Shown here in pieces: positions 11,623-21,000 of a DNA stretch of 64,000 nt. The position numbers were made by a program, and so were the translations under genes. The stretch covers positions 62,001-126,000 of the forward strand of contig JAEHOE010000156.1 of assembly GCA_016858145.1 (NCBI GenBank), written 5' to 3'. The notes under the pieces were generated by a model. The model saw only the letters and a program-made list of their open reading frames with translations, searched no databases and had not been told where the DNA came from. Position 1 is the first letter of the stretch, and every line of letters begins with the position of its first letter. Source of the DNA: Edaphochlamys debaryana. Its lineage: Eukaryota > Chlorophyta > Chlorophyceae > Chlamydomonadales.

Positions 11623-13143
11623 CTATGCGTCCGATGGCCCTGCCTCCGCGCCGGCAGGGGCTGGCGGCGCTGGGGGCAGCCCCACGATGCTGATGCCCGC
11701 GGCCGTCACAAAGATCTTGGCGGAGGGGCCTGTGTGTGTGTGGGGGGGGGGGAGGCGGGCGCGCAGGCACGGGTGGTGAGGTTAGGGGAGAAGCGCTCTT
11801 GGCGGAGGGGCCTGTGCAGGGCGGGGGGAAGGCGGGGACCCAGGCACGGGCGGTGAGAGAAGGGGAGAAGCTCTGAGGTGGTGGAGCCTAGGGTTTGGGA
11901 CATCTGGAGGACAAGGGCCAGGCAGACCTGGGGCCACTGACACACAGGCCGCCTTCACGCCCCCCCCCCCCCCGAGCCATGGAGGCGCGAGCAGAGGGGG
12001 GGACGCACCGGTGGTGGAGCTGGGATACCGGGTAGACATGGCGTGGGTTGCGAGCTCTGTCCTTCACGACCGCCCAGCTCCATCCGTTGGAGCCCAACCG
12101 TCCCCTGCGTACGGCAGTGTGCGCCAACACAGCCCCGCCCCGCGCAGAGTCACGCGCTTCTCGTAACCCCATCGCCCGGCTCCCCAGCTCTCCACCCAGC
12201 ACCTTGCCCTTTATGCGCACAGCCTTTTCCACTCCTGGCAGGCAGCCCGGGAGGGCTCCCCTCGACCTCCCACTCGCGGCCCGAGATGCCCGAGCCCTCT
12301 CCTGGCATCCCGCTGAACCGTGCATCCCGTCATCCCCTGGGTGGCCCTACCCTTCACCCCCCCGACCCCTCACCCGCGTACTGGATGAGGCTGCGCCCGT
12401 CCTCGTCCTTGATGTGCCACACGTGCGTGGTGTAGGTGTCTGGGGCGGGGGGTTGCAGGTTGGGGTTAGGTCTTCGGGGGTTGTGGTCATCGGGGGTTGG
12501 GTTGTGGTCTTCGAGTGTCAAGGTTGGCGTATGGCTGGGCCTCCGGTACGTGGCTCTGACTCAGAGCCCGAGCGGCACGGCTGGCTGGCTGGGGGTGCAT
12601 TTCATAGATCAGGGGAGGACGGGGACGGGACAGGTGGGTCCTGTCGCATCCGACTGTCCTCCCCTTGACCTGCCTCACGCGGCAGGGCCAGTAGCAGGCC
12701 CTCGACCCCGCAACCCACGCCCGCCTCCTCACTCTGGTGCGCCTCCGAGCCACTCTCCAGCACGTTGTACACCTGCTCTGAGCCGTCGTAGGACAGCCAC
12801 ACCAGCTGCGACGATGGGGGTTTTGCAAGTGAGCAGGGCGTGGCATCGATGGTGAGGGGCAACAGGGATGTTGCGCGCGAGGTACCCGCGAGCGGATTCG
12901 AGTAGCGGGGACTCCGAGGGACTGATACTGCACGGACTCTTATGCTGAGCGTCAAGGAGCCCAGGTCCTGGAGCGAAGTCGCGCAAGGCGAAATGCGTGC
13001 CCGCTCCGTCTTGTTAATCTTACCTGCACCGGCCTGCCAGTATTGTTGATAACGTTAATCGTGCACGGTGAGGTGTGGTGCTCGGTCCAGGAGGCGTTCG
13101 GGGGTGAAACAACCGGGAGTGCCTCTTGCTCAGCCATCTTCAA
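11623..13143 (-). CDS. Von Hippel-Lindau beta-domain-like protein
   Basis: Exons in transcript order: 13143-13024, 12805-12733, 12439-12374, 11729-11623, giving 121 aa; the ATG at 13137 is an alternative start. The core matches the VHL beta domain: INVINNTGRPVQ, LVWLSYDGSEQVYNVL, TYTTHVWHIKDEDG, IFVTAAGISIVGLP. Human VHL binds hydroxyproline with W88, Y98, S111, H115 and W117. The aligned residues here are W43, Y53, T66, H70 and W72 with identical spacing. The protein then ends in an Ala/Pro-rich tail, so the alpha domain (Elongin C-binding BC box) is missing. Known of the family: substrate recognition by Cullin-2 E3 ligases. Inferred: a stand-alone peptide reader, possibly of hydroxyproline. 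Confidence 0.85.
11716..11880 (-). repeat. Tandem copy of the last VHL-like exon's acceptor region
   Basis: 11716-11797 includes the first bases of the last exon and its acceptor. It is repeated with small differences at 11798-11880 (shared cttggcggaggggcctgtg, cacggg and ggggagaagc blocks). The upstream copy also supplies an AG acceptor before GCCCCTCCGCCAAGA, so an alternative 3' splice site is possible. Confidence 0.8.
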
Positions 13144-13154
13144 GAGCTGTTGCT

Positions 13155-13159
13155 TTACA
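13155..13159 (-). terminator. Candidate poly(A) signal (TGTAA) for the MFS gene
   Basis: A minus-strand TGTAA lies about 420 bases past the MFS stop codon and just upstream of the VHL-like start, so the MFS 3' UTR may abut the VHL-like promoter. Confidence 0.35.
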
Positions 13160-13577
13160 AGTTGGGAATAAGTAAAACATATGGTCGCTAATCACCTATG
13201 TTAAGATGTCGAGGGACAGATGGCCCAAACACAGGCACAACTTGGCAGCCCCCTCCGTCCCCTCGACTCCACGAGCGCGTCTTCGCCCCACAACTTCATC
13301 GCTACTCACATGCCTCTCAGACCGCACGCAGTTAAGTAGCCAAATATCGCCCAAGCCACGGAGCTTCGTGATGCGTGCCCGGCAGTAGTGCGCCCAGTCC
13401 GCATCAAGCCGCCGTCAAAGGACCCCCCCTCCGATCCGCAGCGTCTGCCACTCCTGACCCCTGCGTCCACGCCGTATCCACCTGATCTGAACCTGAACTC
13501 CATTCATCTGGCTCCCCGCTTGCCCTCCTTCTCATCTCCTGCTGCCAAGCAACCCGTGCCCCTACGAACCCGCACCC
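13160..13577. other. Short spacer between the MFS and VHL-like genes
   Basis: It should hold the 3' UTR of the MFS gene. No coding exon recognised. Confidence 0.4.
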
Positions 13578-16500
13578 CTAGGTCCCCGCCTCCGGCAGCC
13601 CCAGAGCCGCCAGCGCCGCCACCCCACACGCCGCCGTCAGCAGCCCCACCGCCGCCGGCATGAGCCCGCGCGCCGGCAGCGCCACCGCAACGAAGGGCGC
13701 CGCCAGCGCCCCCACACGCGCCAGCGTGTTGGCAGCGCCCAGGGCGACTCCGTGCACCCTGCGGGAGGTTGGGGGCGAGGGTGGGGAAGGTGGGGGTGGG
13801 GGCTTAAGAGGGGGTGGGGGGATCGGGGGTGGCGCAAGCCTGCTTGGACGAACCGCCCGTTTAATACAAGTTGGGGTTCCCCAACTTTGCTAAGATAAGG
13901 TCAGCAAGCGTGGCTGGGCACTGCGATACCGCAACGGTATTCATGGAACAAAAGCAGGCGGTAGAGGTTGGTTGCAAGGATCGCTCGCACTCAGTCACGT
14001 GCGGTGCAGTACCTGGCCGGGTACTGCTCCGGCGTCAGCACGTACAGCAGCGTGAAGGCGCCGGAGACGAAGAGCCGCGCTCCCGTAACGGCTGCAAACG
14101 GGATCCAGCGGTGCGGCAAGTAGCCTGCCGGGCTGGGCCCTGCGGTATCGCCGCTGAGCGAGCCCAGATCCGGCCATTCAAAGTCGCTGGCGGCGGCGGT
14201 CGTGAACGCACTAGCGGAGGCGAGGCCGCCAGGCGGTGGCGGCGCGCCTGGCGGCGCTGCCGCCAGGCCGGCGGCGCGGGACGTCACCATGGCCAGTGGC
14301 GCCAGCGCCGCCGCCGTCGCCGCCAGACCAACCGCCACCACCCGGCGGCGGCTCCAACGGTCAACTGCCAAAAACGCCCACACAAGCGACGGCAGCTCCG
14401 CCGCCGCCGCCACCATGATAGCGAGGTAGGCCCCCGTCGGCAGCTGCAGGTGCGACCCGCCGCCGCCACCAGGCCACGGCCTGCAGTCGCCCGCCATTCC
14501 GCCGCCGCCGTCGGGCCCCATGGCAGCAGCCCCGGCGGCGACGGTTGGCGCGAGCATGACCGTCGCGTAGTACACCAGCGCGCACGCGAACCACACAACC
14601 GCCAACCGCCACGTGCGGCCCCTCAACCGCTCGCTGAACAGCGTCGAGATGAGGCTCGCCAGCGACGCGAAGCAACCGCCGCAGCAACCGCCAGCTTCGC
14701 TTCTAGAAGCTTCGGTTAGGCCCGCGCCGCTCGAGTCGGCTTCCACTAGGATGGTAGCGGCGTCACTGGGTCCCCCTCCACCTCCGTGTGCATGGGCCAG
14801 AAGCGGCCGCGAAGCCGCCCCCGCTGACCCAGCCGAGCACTCCACCTCCAACGATGTGCGTCTGTCGGTGCCCTCCCCTGCCCCGATAGTGGAGCAACTT
14901 CGTGAAGAGACATCGCCGCCCGGCCCCTTGGCCCCGCCGGCGGCCTCCTGCCGCCGCTGCTGCCGCCGCCGCTGGCGCGACAGGCACCGCCGCAGCGCCT
15001 CGGTCGTGCCGTTGCGCCGCGCTGCCGCCAGTAACGCCGACTCCGCCGCCGCCCGCGCGGCGGCGCCGCCGGTTGCCGTTGCACCCCTCGAGACGGCGAG
15101 GTAGTGGGGAGACTCGGGCACGAGGGGCAGCAGCAGCAGCACGCAGCCTTCGCGGGACACGGGTGGTTGTGGCATCGGTTACGCACGGGAGTGCACGTGT
15201 TGCGGCCTAGTCTGGACAGTGTACCGTATGGACAACCTCGGCAGCAAGCGTTCCTTCTCCTTGGTCACCTCCTCTAGCCTCGCGTGTGCACCGTGTACAC
15301 CTCATGTACACCTAGCTGTACACCTCATCGAGCTAGTCACGTGCGCGAGTGTTGCCCCACCTAGCGGCAGTGCCGACGCCGCCAGCAGCGCCCTCCAGCC
15401 CCAGGTGTTCAGCAGGGCCAGGGCCAGGAGCGCCTCGAGCACAGTGCCCACGCTCCACCAGGCCTGGAGGGGTGGAGAGGGGATGGGAGGGGAGGGGAGC
15501 AGGCGTCAGGGCCATGTGGTGGGTACTCGTCTCCAGACCCTCCCCCCCTCCCTCGGGAGCAGCAGAGGGGCGCATGGGTGGCGGCCAGGGTCCGAGGGGC
15601 AGGGTACTAGTTGCAAGGGTGAGCGGCAATGAGCTGGTAGTTGGGGCGGGGCTTAGCGGTAGCGGTGACGGGGAGGCTGCAGGCCGCACACCTCGCGCGG
15701 GATGGGCTCCCCGGACAGCGATGACGCCCGGGAGCAGTGCCGAGCGAGCCTCCCCCCCAAGACAGCTCCGCCCAACACAAATTCCCCCGCCACACGCCCA
15801 CCCCCCGGCCACCTGGAACGCCACCAGCCACTTGCCGCGGCTGCTGTCGGTGCCCCGGGGGAGCCACTCTGCGGGAGGGGGTGGAGGGAGTGGCGGGCCG
15901 TGACGTGGAGGATGCGGGCATTCTGCTTGCATTCTGCTTGGTGCTCACCCTGCTGCACGCCTGGAGCGGGATCCTGACACTCATGCTCCCAGTCGCGCCC
16001 GTCCCGTGCACCCGGGCCCACGCTCTGGCTGCACCCCCCTTGGCCCCCGCTCACCCTCCATTAGCGTGTACAGCGGCAGCACGCCCACCAGCCCCGCCCC
16101 CACCGCCACCCGCGCAGCCACCAGCAGGGCCAGCGAGGGGGCCACGGAGCTGACCAGGCCGCTGGTCGCGGCGAGGGCGGCGGCGAAGGCGAAGGCGCGC
16201 TTCCTGCGCGTTTGACGGGGGGCCGGCGGCCGGTGCACGGGGTAGCAGAGACGTTGTGTAAGGGGCTGGCACCGTGCAATACGAAGCCGGGCGAAGCGCG
16301 AGTGACGCCCCTCCCGCCTGTTGATGCACTAGGCCACCACGACCCCCCCAAGGTGCCACCTAAGCCTAGTCCTCCCCCGCGTCTCGAGGACTGCGTACCT
16401 GCCCGCCAGGTCCGCCACCATGCCCCACGCCGACGACGCCAGCATCATGCCCGTGAAGGCCGCCGAGGCCAGAAGCGACTGGGCCTCGGGGGAGGCGCCC

Positions 16501-16924
16501 CACTCGCACCCGATCTGCGGAGGCGGTTTAGGGGAGCGGACAGCGTGAGGAGAGACGCATTTGGGTGGACGGACGGGCCTGTGTCGGGGAGGGGCCAGGG
16601 GCCAGGCCTCCGGTAACGGTGCAAGTCTAAATTGCCGAAGCTCACCGCGGGTGCCAGCACCGCGACGAGCATGACCTCCATCGCGTCGCTCATCCACGCA
16701 AGGCCCACGAAAGCAAAGAGCGCGGCTTGATGCCAGCCCACTCCGACAGCCACAAGGGCCTCGTCGACCCAGTGCGTGTCGTGCTCATCCTCGTCCTCCT
16801 CGAGCACCCAGACGACCCCGTTGACAACCCCGTTGACATCGTTGCGCGGAGACGGAGTTTCGCCCGGGCATGCATCGTCGCCTCGCCTCGTTGCCTCCGC
16901 GGAGACGGCATTGCTCGACCGCAT
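13578..16924 (-). CDS. MFS transporter, SV2/SVOP-like
   Basis: Exons in transcript order: 16924-16646, 16514-16399, 16203-16055, 15868-15813, 15463-15361, 15147-14013, 13758-13578, giving 672 aa. The start precedes an acidic N-terminus (VLEEDEDEHDTH). The first membrane segment, LFAFVGLAWMSDAMEVMLVA, is typical of SV2/SVOP-type transporters. AWGMVADLAGR (the loop 2-3 MFS motif), LPRGTDSSRGKWLVAFQ and LVPESPHYLAV follow in the expected order. The large sixth exon holds a ~120-residue Arg/Ala/Gly-rich central loop, then the second half of the bundle up to TLLYVLTPEQYPARVHG and two last helices. Likely a plasma- or endomembrane organic-ion or metabolite carrier; the substrate cannot be read from sequence. 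Confidence 0.85.
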
Positions 16925-18065
16925 CCCGCTCGGCCGCAGAGAAGGCTCTATAGAGAGCGGTAGAGTCTTAGCGCGGTGGGCCCCGACAGCTTCGTCCTGG
17001 GCCCCTGCGCTTTAACGGAACGCTTCGCTCGAAAGCATAAGACCGCTAGTAGACGGAAGCAGAAAGGTAAGATGCAAGTTGCGACTTCGCGCAGTCTGGC
17101 TGTCTAGGGCATGCACAGGTCATTCGGCACGATCCCGCCCGACGTCTCCTCTTGACCGACTCCGTCCCCTCGACTCCAGCCCACAGGTCCACCTCCCAAG
17201 CCCAGGTTCCGTAACAGACGGTCGCCACCATGCTCCTCCTTCACTTAGCTCCGCTGGCAACGAGCAATCTCTCCTAGCCCTCTCCTCTTCCCGCATGAAG
17301 TTATGTCCTCCAACCTCCTCACGCCTCCTTTCTCCTCAACATACGTTGGAGGGCCCAAACCAGCTCCCGGCATCCCACCGCTATCACCTTACGGAGCAGC
17401 TCGCTCCGCACTGCTTACCGACCAAATTGCCGCGGCGTCGATCGCACCCGTCCAACTCTAGTCTTCGGCCCACGCAGACACCTCCACCTTCAGTCACATG
17501 GCCCGAGCTCTCATCAGCACAGGTGCACCTCCTTCAGATGGACTCATAAGCTGCGAGTCCTGCCCAGAACGATCTCCAGAGGCCCGTGTACATCTGTACT
17601 GCCTCCGTCAACTTCCTTCACGTGCTCGGCCGTATGCGCCAACTGACCGACCGGCTTCGGCGGCCCCGGTCCCTGCCAAGGGCTTATCGCAGCCCTCCTC
17701 ACGCCCGGCTTGCCGCCCGGACCAGCCCACAAAGCCTCCGTACTCCAACCCAGCCAACGCACGCCCTTCCCCTTGCCCGGACTCAATGCCGGATTTCAGG
17801 CGTGTACGGACCGGACTTGCGGTGCAGCGGCCTTCCTCCTAGGCACCACGCTCCGTCGCACGTTGAGGCCTGTCGGCCTGTTCGCCTGTGTGGTGCAATA
17901 TGCCATGCGCGTCCGGGTCGATGCATATACGCCAAACCGCCCGACAGCAGCGGCCGCTCACATAGCCTAGCCGTTGTCAGTCTCCTCCACACGTACGGGA
18001 GACCGCGGCTGCGGAAACCGCCCCTAAGCTCCTCACATGGCTCCTCCTCCTCACACGGCTCCTGC
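16925..18065. other. Intergenic: MFS promoter side and ETF-QO 3' side
   Basis: About 1.1 kb with Pro-rich open frames on the plus strand but no recognisable domain. A 17-base stretch near 17161 (tccgtcccctcgactcc) also occurs near 13254, suggesting fragments of a dispersed repeat. No gene called. Confidence 0.4.
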
Positions 18066-21000
18066 TCACATGGCTGTGTAGCTGGGCCCCTGCCCCCCCT
18101 CGGGCACGGTCCACTTGATGTTGCGGCCCGGGTCCTTGATGTCGCAGGCCTGGGTGGTTGGTTGGTTAGGTGGGTGGGGGTGGGGGTCGGGGGGGGGTGA
18201 GGATGTTGTCCGAGTTGGAAGCCGGAGAGAGAGAGGTGGTGTGGCGGGAGCACACGAAGACATGCCCAGGAAGGGGCCGACACATGTGAGAGGGCCAGCG
18301 GTGCAGTTCGGCAGTCTGGTACCGGTATGGACCAAGGCCCCACCTTGCAGTGCAGGCAGTTCTGCGCGTTCACGTGCAGCCGCTGCCGGCCGTGCTCGTC
18401 CGTACGGTACTCGTACACCCCGGCGGGGCAGTACTTGGTCTCGGGGCCGCCGTAGTGCGGCAGGTTGGAGCGCTCAAACGCGCCCTCGTCCTTAATCTGC
18501 GGGGGTGTGGCACCGAGGTCCTTTTTACTGAGAATCTTACTGAGCGAATGATTCGCTTGACGAACTCCTTAACGCCTGTGACGAACTCCTTAACGCCTGT
18601 GACGAACTCCTTAACGCCTGTGACGAATTCCTTAACGCCTGTGACGAATTCCTTAACGCCTGTGACGAACTCCTTAACGCCTGTGACGAATTCCTTAACG
18701 CCTGTGACGAATTCCTTAACGCCTGTCACGAACGCGTCCTTCAGCATCCTGCTCGTCGTCGTTGCGACGAGCGCCCCAGCTTCTGCCCCCTCCTCCCTCC
18801 CTCCAAGGCAAGCCCCCACCTTGAGGTGCGAGGGCTGGTCGTGTTCGTGGTTGGTCCCGGAGCGGTACAGGGAGGTGGGCAGGTCGAAGGTGAGCACGCC
18901 GTCGGGCTTGGGGTAGGCGGGGGCGGGGCCGGCCTCGGCCAGGGGCTTGAGGTGCTCGTGGTCGGGCCGCCTGGGGGTGGGTGGGGTGGGGTAAGGGCAG
19001 GCAGGGGAAGGGAAGGAGAGTGGGTGGGAGGGGCAGGTGTCATGGGCAAGTCGTAGTTGTGAACGCCGAGGGCTTGCCGGCTTGGCACATGTAGGAGCCG
19101 CCGGTTCAGAGGCCCCTGCCTCCCCTCCCGCCACGCCTGCTCTTTTCCTCTTTCCCCTCTTCTCTCCCCTCACCCGTGCAGCAGGGTCCAGGGCTCCCGG
19201 CCCTTGAGGGCGGTGCTGAGGGCGGCGTGGAGCATACCGGGGAGCAGGCCCCACCTGAGGAGGGGGGGGGCAGGAAGGCGAGGTGAGGGGGAAGGGATGG
19301 CCGTGAGTAAGCGAGGCCAGGGAAGCCAGGGGGGCGGTTTGAAGTGCGAGAAGAGACGGCGGAAGGGGTAGGGAAGACCGTCCGTTACCCGCCAAAAGGG
19401 GTAGGGAGGACAGACTGCACTGAGGCCCACTACCACGTCACGCGCAAACCGCCCCTACATGCCGTACATTGCGCGCACGTTGCGCGCCCCTTACGGCACG
19501 CGGCCAGACCGCATCCACAGTGCCGTACATTGCCCAGGCGCACCCCTCTCCCTCCCTGCGCCCCCCCCCCCACTTACTTGAACCCCGGCCGCACGTTGCG
19601 CACTGCCTTGAGTTCGTCCCACAGCCACGACCGCCGCAGGGCCTCCTCGTAGCTGGCCATGTCCACCGGTCCCTTGGAGGGGGAGCGGGGGTGGGGAGAT
19701 GGAGGGTGTGTGGGTGTTGGGGGCGGGCGGGGGGTGGGGGGGCGGAGTGGACAGTGATCATGCAGGGCTGCCCACGGCCCCACGACAGGTCCCCCGGGCC
19801 CTGGGGGCTCAAGCGGCGGCGGGGTGGTGTGCATTGAGCGCGGAGCGCACCGATGGCAGCGAGGAGAAGGGGGGTGGAATGGTTCGGCATGGGTAGGTTG
19901 GAGCGGCTGCGGCTGTGGCCACACACCCATGCGCCACCTGCCCTTCCGCGCCCCGCGCCCAGCCGCCTCACCGTGGCTGGGGCCTTGTCCGACGTCAGCG
20001 CCCTGCACAGCGCGCGGGAGCAGAGGGAAAGGCAGCAAGGCGCTGAATGTGTGAATATAGGTACAGGGCGGAGACCAAGCAACTAGTGCGACCGACTAGG
20101 TCCTCCCCCCTTCCACCCCCCGCCCTCTCCCGCCTCAACGCCCCCATCACCCCTCACCCCACGACCAGAGTTCCCCGTCCCCGGACTATCCCCCCCCCCC
20201 CGAAACCCACCCACCTGAACGCCGCCTCCCCCGCCGCCAGCCCGCTCATCATGGCCGTGTGCGTGCCCTTGATCTTGGCCACGTTCAGGAAGCCCGCGGA
20301 GCAGCCGATGAGGGCGCCGCCGGGGAAGTGGAGCCGCGGGATGGACTGCAGGCCGCCTGGGGGGGAGGTGGGGTGTGTGGGGGTGGGGGTGGGGGTGGGG
20401 TGAGGGGTGGGCGTGGGGGTGGTGAGGTTGGGTGAGGTGGGTGGGGTGAGTGAAGGTCCGATGAGTGAAAATGCATGCCGCAGCTGATGTTCTGGCCGCC
20501 TAGCCTGGCACCTTCCGAGGTGCCGAGGCCGAGGTAGCCACACCCGACCCTCTCTCCCCTTGCTCCCGGCCGTGCAAAGGGTCAGCACACATCCACCCAT
20601 CCCTCCCCTGTTCCTGTCGCCCCCGCTCCGCCAGCCCACCCTCGTTCAGCGTGCGTGCGCCGTACTGCAGGCACGTGCCGCCCTCGATGTGCTTCCGTAC
20701 CGCCGGGTGGGTCTTCCACTTCTGGAACTCCTGGGGATGGGTAGAGCCGAGGGGTGGAGGCCGGGGCGGCCCGGATAGGGTTAGAACACCCACAGGACGC
20801 ACCAGACCCTACGCGCCCGCGGTCGGACGCAGCCACACAGGCTCGACCAGCGCGTCATACAGACTGTAGACTCAGGACGTGTCAGAACGCGACGCCCCTT
20901 TTCAAGATGTGTCGCGACGCAGCCAACCAGGCTCTCTCCCCCAAGCGAGAGACCCAACCAACCAATAAGTAAGTTGGTAAATTAGGTTGGTGAAGGAGGC

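Noticed and set aside
12374..13024. Reading the VHL-like segment as part of the upstream MFS transcript
   Set aside because: The MFS frame stops at 13578 and the VHL-like frame has its own ATG and a complete fold.
18561..18728. CRISPR-like array
   Set aside because: Units are head-to-tail with no spacers, inside a eukaryotic intron; it is a minisatellite.
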